Below are positions 9,494 to 19,372 of a stretch of 64,000 bases of DNA, piece by piece. A program made the position numbers and the translations under genes. The notes beneath the pieces were generated by a model, which was not told the DNA's origin, did no database searches, and worked only from the letters and a program-made list of their open reading frames with translations. Each line of letters begins with the position of its first letter. Position 1 is the stretch's first letter. This DNA is from Rosistilla oblonga (lineage in GTDB: Bacteria > Planctomycetota > Planctomycetia > Pirellulales > Pirellulaceae): positions 4,967,339-5,031,338 of the forward strand of contig NZ_CP036292.1 in NCBI RefSeq assembly GCF_007751715.1, given 5' to 3'.

Positions 9494-9841
9494 CTACCGC
9501 TGATCGTCGCAGAGTTTCGGATTGTTGACGTGACGGTCCTTGTCGCGCACCGTCTTCTTAACCAGATTCCGTTCGAAGGCGTCGCTCAAGTCGATCCCCA
9601 TTTGGTTTGCCAAACAGATGGTGACAAACAGGATATCGGCCAATTCATCTCCGGCATCCCCCGGGCTCTCGCCCGGTTTCGCCACTTGATCGCCAAACTG
9701 ACGCGAGAGGATTCGAGCCAGTTCGCCCACTTCTTCGGTCAGCTGAGCGAGATTGGTCAGTTCGCTGAAGTAGCGAACTCCCAACGTTTGAATCCAATCG
9801 TCCACCAACTTCTGCGCATCGGCAATCGTGATTTCAGCCAT
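9494..9841 (-). CDS. MazG-like nucleotide pyrophosphohydrolase
   Basis: A 115-aa, all-alpha NTP pyrophosphohydrolase domain of the MazG-like group, which hydrolyses noncanonical or excess NTPs to NMP and PPi. The Mg-binding signature is visible as LTEEVGELARIL followed by GDELADILFVTICLANQ (EExxE and ExxD patterns). It is the compact single-domain form. Its start lies 17 bases from the stop of the upstream FG-GAP gene on the same strand, so they may be cotranscribed. Exact substrate unknown. Confidence 0.88.
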   Translation of the reverse strand: MAEITIADAQKLVDDWIQTLGVRYFSELTNLAQLTEEVGELARILSRQFGDQVAKPGESPGDAGDELADILFVTICLANQMGIDLSDAFERNLVKKTVRDKDRHVNNPKLCDDQR

Positions 9842-9858
9842 CGTTGACCGTCGGTCCT

Positions 9859-11079
9859 TTACTTAGCAACATTCGTTAGCAGATGGGTTCCGCTTTTCCC
9901 GGCAACCGCGATGTCGTTGCGACCATCCTGGTTGAAGTCGGCGACAACGATTTGCAATCCGGTTCCAACCTGCCCTTCATCGATCGTGTGTCGCTGGAAC
10001 TTAGCTTGTTTAGGATCGACGGTATAGTAGTACATGCATGGCACTTCTTGCCCTCCAGGATCGTTGCCGTTGTGGGCGTAGTAGCGTTTCCCGGTGATCA
10101 ATTCGGGCTTCCCGTCGCCGGTCAGATCGGCCCACGCCAAGGAGTGCGGTTGGCTGAATTCGCGATCGATTAAGTGCTCTTTAAATTCGATCTCGCCATC
10201 GGCGTCGACGCCGGTGTTCTGCCACCACAGCAATCCGTAATCGTGCCCTTTGCCGAAGATGATGTCGTTGCGACCATCTTCGTCGACATCGACGATCAAC
10301 ATCGGCAGGCTCGCGTGCAGGTCCCAAACCTTGTGGAACTTCCACTCGCCCGACCAAGGATTCTCGGCTGGCTGTTCATACCAACCCTGGCCGACCAGGA
10401 TATCGGTCTTGCCATCACCGTTGAGGTCTCCGACGCCAACACCGTGTCCGTTTCCCGACTTGCCGATCATGGTTGGCACCAGCGAAAAGGCGGCTTCCGA
10501 TTTTTGATCCTTCTTCTCCGCCTGTTCCCCCGCCGCTTCCGATTTGGGTTTCAGCAGACCGACGTACATCGGCACATCTTTGGCCCAACTGTTAGCAATC
10601 CATTCGGGGCGACCGTCGCCGTCGAGATCCTCGAACAATACGCCTTCGTTTCGCGATTGCCCGGTATCGACCAGCAGATGTTTGTTCCACATCTTCCCAA
10701 GCTTCAGGCTCGGGTCGCCGGGATTCTCGAACCAAAAGACCTCGCTGGGGATGAACGATCCGGCGACCACATCGGGTCGACCATCTTGGTTGACGTCGAA
10801 GATATAGTCGCCGTTGCTCTGAACATAACCGTTCCAATCCTCGATCATCCGCAGCGGCCGCGGCGTCCACTCGGGATTCTTGTACCAGAATCGCCCGGCG
10901 ACAAGATCCAACTTGCCATCGCCGTCGACGTCGGCTGTGGCGATCCCTTCGTTGGCATCGACCGCCAATTGCCGCACCTGGAACGATGCGGGAGATTCCG
11001 CCATCGCCATCTGGGGCACTGTCGCCACCACCGATCCGATGGAAGCAAAAAAGGCGATCATCCGACTTGTAATTCTCAT
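9859..11079 (-). CDS. Secreted FG-GAP/VCBS repeat protein
   Basis: A 406-aa exported beta-propeller. Residues 1-27 are a signal peptide ending MAMAESP. At least seven calcium-type loops of the pattern DxDGDGxxD recur through the protein: DVDGDGKLDL, DVNQDGRPDV, DLDGDGRPEW, DLNGDGKTDI, DVDEDGRNDI, DLTGDGKPEL and DFNQDGRNDI. This is diagnostic of integrin-alpha-like FG-GAP propellers, common as extracellular planctomycete proteins of unknown ligand. A charged Lys/Glu linker interrupts the middle (about residues 180-195). MazG-like follows 17 bases downstream. Confidence 0.88.
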   Translation of the reverse strand: MRITSRMIAFFASIGSVVATVPQMAMAESPASFQVRQLAVDANEGIATADVDGDGKLDLVAGRFWYKNPEWTPRPLRMIEDWNGYVQSNGDYIFDVNQDGRPDVVAGSFIPSEVFWFENPGDPSLKLGKMWNKHLLVDTGQSRNEGVLFEDLDGDGRPEWIANSWAKDVPMYVGLLKPKSEAAGEQAEKKDQKSEAAFSLVPTMIGKSGNGHGVGVGDLNGDGKTDILVGQGWYEQPAENPWSGEWKFHKVWDLHASLPMLIVDVDEDGRNDIIFGKGHDYGLLWWQNTGVDADGEIEFKEHLIDREFSQPHSLAWADLTGDGKPELITGKRYYAHNGNDPGGQEVPCMYYYTVDPKQAKFQRHTIDEGQVGTGLQIVVADFNQDGRNDIAVAGKSGTHLLTNVAK

Positions 11080-11407
11080 GGGGGGTAAAACCTAAGGGTG
11101 TGAGGAAGATCATCAGGTGGGAGCTGCGGTTATGCGGCTGACGCAAGTATAACAAACGTCGTCGGGAACGGTTTAGCAACGAATTCCAATGAATTCGCCG
11201 CCGACATCGTTTTTGGCCTGCAGAACCGGCAGCATCGGACTATTGTTGAAATCCAGAGCGGGAAGTGTCGAAAACCTAGGCCTTGTCCTGATTTTCGGCG
11301 TTCCCAAAGCTGTGGCCGGTCGATCCACTACTTGGAAGGAGATACTCCGACGTGGAAACATCCCCTTCCTTTCGAGCCTTCGAGGCACTCGTGTACTGAG
11401 GGACATT
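11080..11407. other. Intergenic region upstream of the MaoC gene
   Basis: About 330 bases between divergent genes. The MaoC reading frame stays open back to 11189, but the translation of that extension has no hydratase character, so I treat it as noncoding leader. It should hold promoters for both directions; none is convincing by eye. GAGGG at 11398-11402 is the ribosome binding site for the MaoC gene. Confidence 0.45.
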
Positions 11408-11902
11408 TTGATCGAAAAACTTTATCTGGAAGATCTCTGCAAAGGGGATCATTGGGTCAGCCCCAGTCAAACGATCACGCGCGAGCATGTGATCCGGTTT
11501 GCCGACCTGACCGGTGACCACGATCCTCTGCACGTCGACGAAGAATTTGCCAGCAAGTCGGCCTTTCGCCAACCGATCGCCCACGGTCTGCTGGGGCTTT
11601 CGATCATGGCGGGGCTGTCATCGAAGCATCCTATGGTCCATACGATCGCTTTCACCGAACTCGACGACTGGCAGTTCAAGCATCCCATCTTCTTTGGCGA
11701 TACGGTCCACGTGGAGACCGAAATCGTGGCGATTCAGCCTTACGGGCGTCGCGCCGGAAAGGTGACTTGGTTTCGCCAGCTGGTTAATCAGAGCGGACAA
11801 GTCGTCCAACAGGGGAGTCTCGACACGATCGTCGCCGCTCGCCAACCCCGCAAAACGAAACGCACCGATCGGACGACGACCAAGATTCAAGAATCGGTCT
11901 GA
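11408..11902 (+). CDS. MaoC-like (R)-specific enoyl-CoA hydratase
   Basis: A 164-aa hot-dog-fold dehydratase/hydratase. I place the start at TTG 11408 because GAGGG lies five bases upstream and the domain begins directly after it; there is no suitable ATG. The hydratase motif is clear: FADLTGDHDPLHVDEEFA with the catalytic Asp/His, followed by PIAHGLLGLSIMAGL. The C-terminal 20 residues are basic and probably disordered. The family hydrates trans-2-enoyl-CoA or related acyl thioesters. No pathway partner is adjacent. Confidence 0.85.
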   Translation: MIEKLYLEDLCKGDHWVSPSQTITREHVIRFADLTGDHDPLHVDEEFASKSAFRQPIAHGLLGLSIMAGLSSKHPMVHTIAFTELDDWQFKHPIFFGDTVHVETEIVAIQPYGRRAGKVTWFRQLVNQSGQVVQQGSLDTIVAARQPRKTKRTDRTTTKIQESV

Positions 11903-12062
11903 TCCGACAGGGGGCGATTCACATCGATCGCGCGAACCGTCGCAGTCGGTTTTACCGGCACGGATGCGACCACTGGAATGTTGGTAATCTCGTCAACCTT
12001 GGTCTATCGTAGAACGGATAGATCTCGCGTCGCGGAACCCGCAGCCTCCAGAAACCGCCCCC

Positions 12063-13913
12063 ATGTTTTCATTGCCGATCCGCCCGACGCCCTCCCGCCA
12101 ACTGGCGCGGATCGATCGCCAATTGCGAACACTCTCGGGCGCTTCGGATCGACAGCTGCGTGAGCGCTCGGCGTCGCTGCGATATCGCGCCGCTGCGGGT
12201 GAATCGCTGCACCGCCTGTTGCCCGAGGCATACGCTCTGGTCGTCGAAGCGGCTGACCGCACCCTCGGTATTCGCCACTACGACGTGCAATTGCTGGGCG
12301 GAATTCATCTGGCCAACCGCTGCGTTATCGAGATGGAGACCGGGCAGGGGAAGACGTTGACTGCCACTCTGCCGCTGTTTCTGCATGCGTTGCGAGGCCA
12401 AGGCGTTCACTTGGCAACCAGCAACGACTATCTCGCCCAACGCGACGCCGACACGATGCGTCCCCTGTTCTCGATGTTAGGACTCACCTGTGGCGTAGTG
12501 GTCGATGGCATGGACGACTCGCAGCGGCGGCAGAGCTATCGATGCGACATCACCTACGCCACCGCTGCCGAATTGGGATTCGACTTCCTCCGCGATCGGT
12601 TGAAACGCCGCGCCGCAGCAGGAGCCTCCACGGCGGACCGATCGGAACTGCAGCCGGTCGGTCGCGAGCTCGATTTCCTGCTGGCCGATGAAGCCGATGC
12701 GTTGATGATCGACGAAGCGAATACGCCGATGATCATTGGGGCTCCGTCGCGGATCAGCGAGCAGAAACAAGCGCTCTACCAATGGGCGGCTCAAACGGCT
12801 CCTCACGCGATCGAAAAACAACACTATCGATACAACCTCCGCGAGCGTTCGGTGGAACTATTGCCCGCCGGCCGGCAATGGGCGCGACAGCAATTGAGTG
12901 CGGGCTTGATGGACGGAAACAGCATCTTGGATCTGTTCGAAAAGCTGGAGCGGGCGATCACCGTCGATCGTGACTTCCATCGCGACCAACACTACATTGT
13001 CCGCGACGGTGAGATCGTGCTGATCAATGAAGCGACGGGGCGACTGGGCGAAGGGCGACAATGGCAGGACGGAATCCAGCAAGCGATTCAAGCTGTCGAG
13101 CGGTTGCCGATCACCGCTCCAACAACCCACGCGGCGAAGCTGACGGTGCAGGGGCTGTTCCTTTCCTACCGTCACCTCGCGGGGATGACAGGCACGGCGG
13201 TCGCTGCGGCATCGGAACTGAGGAAAGTCTACAAAACGAACGTCGTCCGAATCCCGCCTCTGCACAAATCGCGGCGGCAAGCGCTCTCGACCCGCTACTT
13301 CGCCGATGATACCGAAAAGTATCAAGCGATCGTCGACGAGATCATCGCCATCGGGCATGCGGGCCGGCCGGTGCTGATTGGGACGCGGAGTGTCGAAAAT
13401 TCGCAGCGTCTGAGCAAACTGTTGCGCGACGCCAACGTACCGCATCAAGTGCTCAACGCTCACCAGCACGCATCGGAAGCAAAAATCATCGCCCTCGCCG
13501 GCCGCGCGGGGCAAGTCACGGTGGCGACCAGCATGGCGGGCCGCGGAACCGATATCCGCGTCGAGGACGATGTCGTTGAACGCGGCGGGCTGCACGTGAT
13601 CCTTTCCGAGCTGCACGATTCGCCCCGCCAAGACCAACAGTTGTGGGGACGCTGTGGTCGGCAGGGACAACCGGGAACCTACCGGCAATTCTTATCCTTG
13701 GACGATGCGATCTTGGACCAAGCCTATGGTGACCAGGCCGCTGCCGGTTATCGCACGCATCGCCGCGGCAACCAAGCCGCATTGTTGTCGACAGCCCAAC
13801 AGACGCTGGAACAACGGCGACGGCAAAACCGCCTGACGGCCCTCTACTATGAAAAACGTCGGCTCCGCGCGGTCTGGGAAATGGGTCGCGATCCGCTGTT
13901 GGATGTCATGTAA
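12063..13913 (+). CDS. Short divergent SecA paralogue
   Basis: A 616-aa SecA-family ATPase, much shorter than the roughly 850-950 residues of housekeeping SecA. Walker A is METGQGKT at 91-98 and the Walker B/DEAD region reads LLADEADALMIDEANTPMII. The second RecA fold contains TSMAGRGTDIR and a GRCGRQGQPG arginine-finger region. It ends soon after the motor, so much of the helical wing and the C-terminal zinc-binding linker seem to be missing. The next gene, a membrane M50-protease/HlyD fusion, begins 21 bases on, which suggests a dedicated accessory secretion pair. Whether it works with SecYEG is unknown. Confidence 0.88.
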   Translation: MFSLPIRPTPSRQLARIDRQLRTLSGASDRQLRERSASLRYRAAAGESLHRLLPEAYALVVEAADRTLGIRHYDVQLLGGIHLANRCVIEMETGQGKTLTATLPLFLHALRGQGVHLATSNDYLAQRDADTMRPLFSMLGLTCGVVVDGMDDSQRRQSYRCDITYATAAELGFDFLRDRLKRRAAAGASTADRSELQPVGRELDFLLADEADALMIDEANTPMIIGAPSRISEQKQALYQWAAQTAPHAIEKQHYRYNLRERSVELLPAGRQWARQQLSAGLMDGNSILDLFEKLERAITVDRDFHRDQHYIVRDGEIVLINEATGRLGEGRQWQDGIQQAIQAVERLPITAPTTHAAKLTVQGLFLSYRHLAGMTGTAVAAASELRKVYKTNVVRIPPLHKSRRQALSTRYFADDTEKYQAIVDEIIAIGHAGRPVLIGTRSVENSQRLSKLLRDANVPHQVLNAHQHASEAKIIALAGRAGQVTVATSMAGRGTDIRVEDDVVERGGLHVILSELHDSPRQDQQLWGRCGRQGQPGTYRQFLSLDDAILDQAYGDQAAAGYRTHRRGNQAALLSTAQQTLEQRRRQNRLTALYYEKRRLRAVWEMGRDPLLDVM

Positions 13914-13934
13914 CACCAGACAAATTTGAACATC

Positions 13935-16181
13935 ATGTACGCCACCGGCAGCCCCACCAATCCGATTCCACTGCGCATGCGAGACGATCTCCGCGTGGTC
14001 GAGCACGTCTACCGTGGGGAAGCGACGTTTGTGATCGGCGACATGTTGGCGCTCCAGTACTTCCGACTCAACCCACAGGAATACGCCCTACTGGCCGCGT
14101 TAAATGGACAGAACAGCGCCAGTGATATCAAGGAACAATTCGAAGCGAAGTTCGCGCCCCACCGGATCAGCTATCAAGAACTGCAAGCCTACCTGATCGA
14201 CTTTCACAAAAAGGGCCTACTAGCCGGCGCGGTCTCCGATTCCGGAAGGCACCTGCACCGGCTGGGACGAACCCGCAAGATCAAGCAACGGTTCAGCGAA
14301 TCGAAAAACGTCTTGGCCTTCCGTTGGCGAGGGATCAATCCCGACCGAGCGTTTCAAACCGCAACGGCCCTCTTCGGCTGGTTCTTCAGCAAACCGATGG
14401 TGCTCCTCAACGCCGCGCTGATGCTTTTTGCAGTCGCCTGGCTCGGGGCGCACGCCGATGAATTTGCCGCTCGCCTGCCCAGCATGCAGGCCTTCTTCTC
14501 GGGCAAGAACTGGCTGATGTTAGGCCTTGTGCTGGCCGGAATGAAAGTGCTGCACGAATTTGGCCATGGGATCGTGCTGACGAAATACGGCGGCCGCTGC
14601 CACGAACTGGGCGTGATGCTGTTGGTTTTCATGCCCACGCTCTACGTCAACACCTCCGATTCTTGGCGGATCAGCGACAAGTGGAAGCGAGCCGCGATCG
14701 CGGCAGCGGGCGTCTATGTCGAACTCTTTCTGGCGGCGCTGGCGACGTTTGGTTGGTGGCACAGCCGCCCTGGTGGATTTCAATACGTCTGTCTGAACGT
14801 GATGTTCCTAGGATCGGTCAGCGCGTTTTTGTTTAACGGCAATCCGCTGCTGAAGTTCGATGGCTATTACCTGTTGTGCGATCTGATCGAGATCCCCAAC
14901 TTGCAGAAGCGTTCGCAAACACTTGTTCGCAATCTGTTCCTACGGCATGCGATGGGCGTTCGCGAGGGAGACGAAGATCTGCTGCCGACGCGAACCAAAA
15001 TCTGGTTGGCCGGATATCTCGTCGCGTCGACGCTCTACCGTCTGTTCCTGATCTACGTGATCGCATTTCTGATCGTCCGTTTGTTCCAGCCTGCGGGCTT
15101 GCAGGAGTTCGCCAAAATGTTCAGCTTCCTTCTGATCGGCCTGATGTTCGTGGTCCCCATCTTCGCCCTGGCCCGATACTTTTGGGTTCCCGGTCGCGTT
15201 CACAAGGTGCACCCCACGCGTGCCATCATCACCACCGTTCTGTTTGCCGCGGCGGCTGGGTTTGTTGTCGCAGTCCCGTTGCCCGACCATATCGTCTGCG
15301 ATTTTGTCGTCCAACCGCGCGATTCACAAACCGTCTATGTTCAGCACAACGCGGTGCTGCACGAGATCCACGTCGCGCCGAAACAACAGGTCCAACGAGG
15401 AGACAAGATCGCGACGATGCGGAACCTGGACATCGAATTGGAGATCGCGGAACTCTCCGGTCGACTGATCGAATTGGACAGCGAGCAACGGATGCTGCGG
15501 TTGGCTCGCTATCAGTCGCCCAGCGGCGCCGACGAATTGAGCAACATCCGCCAACAACGACTGACGATCGAACAACGGCTTGCCCAACTGCGGCAGATCC
15601 AACAGCAAATGGTTTTACGCGCCCCACAATCGGGAACGGTGCTCCCGATGTGGTTGGACCAAATGCCGCACGCCGATCCCGATACGCTCGACCGATGGGA
15701 CGGTTGGACACTGCATTCCGAAAACGTGGGGACCTCGTATTCACGGGGCCAGCCGATTTGCAAGATCGGCGACCTGGGGACTCCCGACGCGCGGTTGACG
15801 ATCGACCAAAGCGACATCGAATTTGTAGAGCGTGGCCAAACGGTTCAACTGCTGCTGGATTCCCAGTCGGGTCGCGCGCTGACCAGCCGCATCGAATCGA
15901 TCTCCGAATCGGATACCGACAAGATTCGCGCCAACGTCACCCGGCAGTTCGGCGGCGCGGTGGAGACCAAGCAGGAGCAAGCGGCTTGGAACGGGGAGAT
16001 CGAAGATCCGCAAAACGTCCGCGTCGCGGGAGCCGTCTATCAAGCGATCGCCCGGCTTCCGGAGACCGACCAGCCGCTGGAGGATGGGCTGCGTGGGACC
16101 GCTCGCATTGCTATCGGCAAGCGAACCCTGGCCGGCCGGCTGCAGCGGTTCGTCCAAAAAACATTCCGGATCGATCTCTAA
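13935..16181 (+). CDS. PqqD-like/M50 site-2 protease/HlyD fusion membrane protein
   Basis: A 748-aa polytopic protein; the ATG at 13935 is preferred to the TTG nine bases upstream. Residues about 10-90 resemble a PqqD-type peptide-recognition winged helix. Next comes a multi-helix membrane domain with the zinc-protease motif HEFGH at 207-211 and FDGYYLLCD later, as in M50 site-2 proteases. After the last helix (about residues 430-450) there is a HlyD/biotinyl-lipoyl-like adaptor with a coiled coil. The family is known in planctomycetes as an efflux or bacteriocin-export-type protein. The SecA-like gene lies 21 bases upstream, so they probably form one unit. Confidence 0.85.
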   Translation: MYATGSPTNPIPLRMRDDLRVVEHVYRGEATFVIGDMLALQYFRLNPQEYALLAALNGQNSASDIKEQFEAKFAPHRISYQELQAYLIDFHKKGLLAGAVSDSGRHLHRLGRTRKIKQRFSESKNVLAFRWRGINPDRAFQTATALFGWFFSKPMVLLNAALMLFAVAWLGAHADEFAARLPSMQAFFSGKNWLMLGLVLAGMKVLHEFGHGIVLTKYGGRCHELGVMLLVFMPTLYVNTSDSWRISDKWKRAAIAAAGVYVELFLAALATFGWWHSRPGGFQYVCLNVMFLGSVSAFLFNGNPLLKFDGYYLLCDLIEIPNLQKRSQTLVRNLFLRHAMGVREGDEDLLPTRTKIWLAGYLVASTLYRLFLIYVIAFLIVRLFQPAGLQEFAKMFSFLLIGLMFVVPIFALARYFWVPGRVHKVHPTRAIITTVLFAAAAGFVVAVPLPDHIVCDFVVQPRDSQTVYVQHNAVLHEIHVAPKQQVQRGDKIATMRNLDIELEIAELSGRLIELDSEQRMLRLARYQSPSGADELSNIRQQRLTIEQRLAQLRQIQQQMVLRAPQSGTVLPMWLDQMPHADPDTLDRWDGWTLHSENVGTSYSRGQPICKIGDLGTPDARLTIDQSDIEFVERGQTVQLLLDSQSGRALTSRIESISESDTDKIRANVTRQFGGAVETKQEQAAWNGEIEDPQNVRVAGAVYQAIARLPETDQPLEDGLRGTARIAIGKRTLAGRLQRFVQKTFRIDL

Positions 16182-16188
16182 ATTTTTG

Positions 16189-16223
16189 ATTTCGCGACGC
16201 TTCGATTGCCGCGAATCGCGAAA
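16189..16223. terminator. Stem-loop after the M50/HlyD gene, possible terminator
   Basis: ATTTCGCGA at 16189-16197 pairs perfectly with TCGCGAAAT at 16215-16223, with a 17-base loop. It starts seven bases after the stop codon. There is no good T-tract, so termination is only a possibility. Confidence 0.35.
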
Positions 16224-16294
16224 TTTGTTGGAAATCCAGTTGGCAATCGCATGCGCCGAAGATCGGTCGGCTGCGGAGAACGATCTTGACCAAT

Positions 16295-16324
16295 TTGCCG
16301 TGCTTGGCATATCGTCAGTATAGC
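16295..16324 (+). promoter_or_regulatory. Possible promoter of the DegT aminotransferase gene
   Basis: TTGCCG at 16295-16300 and TATAGC at 16319-16324 are 18 bases apart, 57 bases before the ATG at 16381. Each hexamer departs from consensus, so this is a weak call. Confidence 0.25.
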
Positions 16325-16380
16325 GAGGGGTCTGGGACGACCCCGCTCAAAATATATGCAAGCCAAGGAAGGCAAATGCC

Positions 16381-17532
16381 ATGGCCGATGAACCAAATGT
16401 GCCACTGCTGGATGTAGGACGAGGGAACGCCCCATTGCGTCAGGAGATGCTGGCGGCGATTGGAGACGTAATCGATAGCGGTCGTTTTCTCTACGGCCCC
16501 GACGTCTCGGCACTCGAAAACGAGATCGCCACGCTCAGCCAAGTGGATCACGCGATTGGATGTGCATCGGGAAGCGATGCGCTGTTGCTGGCACTGATGG
16601 CTCTCGAGATCGGCCCCGGGGACGAAGTGATCGTTCCCAGCTTCACCTTCTTCGCAAGCGTCAGCTGCATCGAACGACTCGGCGCGACGCCGGTCTTCGT
16701 CGACATTCTCCCCGACACCTTTAATATCGATCACACCGCAATCGAAGCGGCGATCACGCCTGCAACGCGTGCGATCATTCCGGTCCATCTGTTTGGCCAA
16801 TGTGCGGCGATCGATAAGATCTGCCAGATCGGCGAAAAGCATGGCATCGCGATCATCGAAGACGCAGCTCAAGCGATCGCATCGGCTTACCACAGCCGCC
16901 CCGCTGGCAGCTGGGGACGGATCGGTTGCTTCAGCTTCTACCCAACCAAGAACCTTGGCGGGATGGGCGATGGCGGCATGATGACCACCAACGACCCGCA
17001 AGTCGCTGATCGTCTGCGATTGTTGTCCGCGCATGGTATGCGACCTCGCTACCACCATCGTGCCCTGGGCATCAACAGCCGCCTGGACACTTTCCAAGCC
17101 GCTGTGTTGCGAATCAAGCTGAAGCATTTGCCAGAAGCGACGGCCAGTCGTCAAAAGAACGCCACGCGTTACCGCGACATGTTGCAAGCCGCTGACCTGC
17201 ACAAACAGTTCACGCTACCGACACTCGATCCAAACGCGTATCACGTTTGGAATCAGTATTCGATCCGTGTTCCCGATGGTCAACGCGACGCGCTCCGCGA
17301 ACATTTGGCCAGCAACGGCGTGGGATCGGAAATCTATTACCCCGTGCCGATGCACCAACAGGAATGTTTCGCTCACGTCACGGTCGAACCTGGCTCGCTG
17401 CCCGAAACCGAACGAGCGGCGGCGGAGATCTTGAATCTGCCGATCTTCCCCGAACTGGAAGAATCCGAACAGGAACGCGTCGTCAGCGTCTTGCGTGGGT
17501 TCTACGAAGGCCGCCAAAAAGCGGCTGCGTAA
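16381..17532 (+). CDS. DegT/DnrJ/EryC1/StrS family aminotransferase
   Basis: A 383-aa PLP-dependent sugar aminotransferase that converts a keto-sugar nucleotide to an amino sugar for surface glycans or antibiotics. AAGGAAGG lies upstream of the ATG. Family motifs are present: GCASGSDALLLALMAL near residue 60, PSFTFFAS, EDAAQAIAS, and SFYPTKNLGGMGDGGM with the PLP lysine. Length is normal. No sugar-nucleotide synthesis genes are adjacent, so its substrate cannot be inferred from context. Confidence 0.92.
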   Translation: MADEPNVPLLDVGRGNAPLRQEMLAAIGDVIDSGRFLYGPDVSALENEIATLSQVDHAIGCASGSDALLLALMALEIGPGDEVIVPSFTFFASVSCIERLGATPVFVDILPDTFNIDHTAIEAAITPATRAIIPVHLFGQCAAIDKICQIGEKHGIAIIEDAAQAIASAYHSRPAGSWGRIGCFSFYPTKNLGGMGDGGMMTTNDPQVADRLRLLSAHGMRPRYHHRALGINSRLDTFQAAVLRIKLKHLPEATASRQKNATRYRDMLQAADLHKQFTLPTLDPNAYHVWNQYSIRVPDGQRDALREHLASNGVGSEIYYPVPMHQQECFAHVTVEPGSLPETERAAAEILNLPIFPELEESEQERVVSVLRGFYEGRQKAAA

Positions 17533-18027
17533 CGCATCGACAGATTGCAAACCGCGTGGACGCTCACACCACGCGGTGATCGAAAATGATCACGCGAACT
17601 CCGATTGAGCTTGCGACAACGCGAGACGGTTGTCGTGGTCGGTGAGACCACGGCATCGCGCTCGGCTTCTGCACCACAGCGGCGCCGCCAACTTTTCAAC
17701 CGCCCGATGTCTCTTCTCCGCGGCACACTCGACGCACAACGTCCATCGCTGCGCGGTATCGATCTTCGCCATCGGATTGCCCGCGAATGTCGCAACGGAA
17801 GTTCCATTAAAGTACAAACACAAGCGTTCAAAACCCGATACGCGTCGATTTGCGGGATTCGGCTCCTCATCTCAGTCCCCGCAGGGGCGGAAGCGCGCGT
17901 GCCTCCCTTCTGCGTCAACGCTTGCAATGAGCCGGCAGGAGAATCATCACGCCGAACCGGTTTCGAAAAAGGACGTGTGCTCGCCGCACGTTCGAAACAT
18001 CGGTACGACGAGGTTATGATAGCCGCT
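17533..18027. other. Noncoding leader upstream of the sulfatase
   Basis: About 495 bases. The sulfatase frame remains open back to 17605, but the extension is Arg/Ser-rich with no domain similarity and would bury the signal peptide, so I treat it as noncoding. No repeat or RNA gene was recognised. Confidence 0.5.
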
Positions 18028-19362
18028 ATGAAATACCTTCTCGCAATCATCGGCTTTCTACTGGCCTCACCCTTTGTAGCGGTGGCCGATCAACCGAACT
18101 TGGTCTTGATCTTGGCCGACGACTTGGGATTCGGCGACGTCGGATACCAGGGGGCACCGGATATCAAGACGCCCCACATCGACCGCTTGGCAGCGCAAGG
18201 GATCACGTTCACCAACATGCGAGCCAACTGCACCGTCTGTTCGCCAACGCGGGCGGCGTTGATGACGGGGCGATATGCAGATCGGGTAGGGGTTCCTGGA
18301 GTCATCCGAACCGAACCCGAAAACTCCTGGGGTTATTTCACTCCCGGCGTACCCACGATCGCCGATCGACTCAGCGCTGTGGGCTATCACACTGCGATCG
18401 TAGGCAAATGGCATCTGGGATTGCAGTCGCCCAACACGCCCAATGACCGCGGCTTTGATTTCTTTCACGGATTCTTGGGCGACATGATGGACGACTACTA
18501 CCATCATCGCCGTGGAGGGATCAATTTCATGCGGCGCGATCGGGAAGTGATCGATCCCGAAGGGCATGCGACGGACTTATTCACCGATTGGGCGATCGAT
18601 TACATCCGACAAAGTCAAGCCGATTCGAAGACTCCCTTCTTCCTTTACTTGCCCTACAACGCACCTCATTTCCCGATCCAACCTCCGGCGGAGTGGTTGG
18701 AACAGACGAAGACGCGGTTTCCCGAATTGGATGCGAAACGTGCCCAGAATGTGGCTTTTGTAGAGCATCTGGATCACAACGTGGGCCGTTTTTTGGACGC
18801 GCTCGATGAAGCCGGTTTTCGCGAGAAAACCGTGGTCGCCTTCTCATCGGACAATGGCGGTTCACTGCCGCATGGACAACGCAATCTTCCCTGGCGCGAT
18901 GGAAAACAAAGTCACTACGACGGCGGCCTTCGAGTTCCCTTCCTGATCCGGCCAACCGATGCAGAACTTGCCGGAACGCAATGCGACTATTCGGGGCTGA
19001 CCTTTGACCTGGCGGCCACATTTGTTGATCTGGCGGGAGCGGAGCCGGACTCCGAATCCGATGCGGTCAGTTTGAAACCGGTGCTAGACGGAAAGCCGAT
19101 GCAAGAGGAGGCACGCGAGCTGTATTTTGTGCGTCGCGAAGGCAACAATCGCTATGCAGGATGCGCCTACCATGCTGTTATACGGGGACATTGGAAGTTG
19201 CTGCAAAACGATCCGTTTTCGCCGTTGGAACTGTATGATCTGCAATTGGATCCTCACGAAACGAACAACGTGATCGGCAAGCATCCCAAAATCGCAAACC
19301 AACTTAAGGCCTCCCTGCGGCGGCACATCCAACAAGGTGGTCGCGTCGCTTGGCAACCGTAG
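18028..19362 (+). CDS. Secreted arylsulfatase-type sulfatase
   Basis: A 444-aa exported sulfatase that hydrolyses sulfate esters, probably on algal polysaccharides. The start is placed at 18028 for its compact signal peptide (MKYLLAIIGFLLASPFVAVA); 18016 is an alternative four codons upstream. The metal ligands ADDLGFGD (Asp31, Asp32) and the formylglycine site Cys71 in CSPTRAALMTGR are intact, so maturation by formylglycine-generating enzyme is expected. GKWHLG and the C-terminal ELYDLQLDPHETNNV are also typical. Sulfatases are greatly expanded in planctomycetes. Confidence 0.94.
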   Translation: MKYLLAIIGFLLASPFVAVADQPNLVLILADDLGFGDVGYQGAPDIKTPHIDRLAAQGITFTNMRANCTVCSPTRAALMTGRYADRVGVPGVIRTEPENSWGYFTPGVPTIADRLSAVGYHTAIVGKWHLGLQSPNTPNDRGFDFFHGFLGDMMDDYYHHRRGGINFMRRDREVIDPEGHATDLFTDWAIDYIRQSQADSKTPFFLYLPYNAPHFPIQPPAEWLEQTKTRFPELDAKRAQNVAFVEHLDHNVGRFLDALDEAGFREKTVVAFSSDNGGSLPHGQRNLPWRDGKQSHYDGGLRVPFLIRPTDAELAGTQCDYSGLTFDLAATFVDLAGAEPDSESDAVSLKPVLDGKPMQEEARELYFVRREGNNRYAGCAYHAVIRGHWKLLQNDPFSPLELYDLQLDPHETNNVIGKHPKIANQLKASLRRHIQQGGRVAWQP

Positions 19363-19372
19363 CCGGCTTGCG

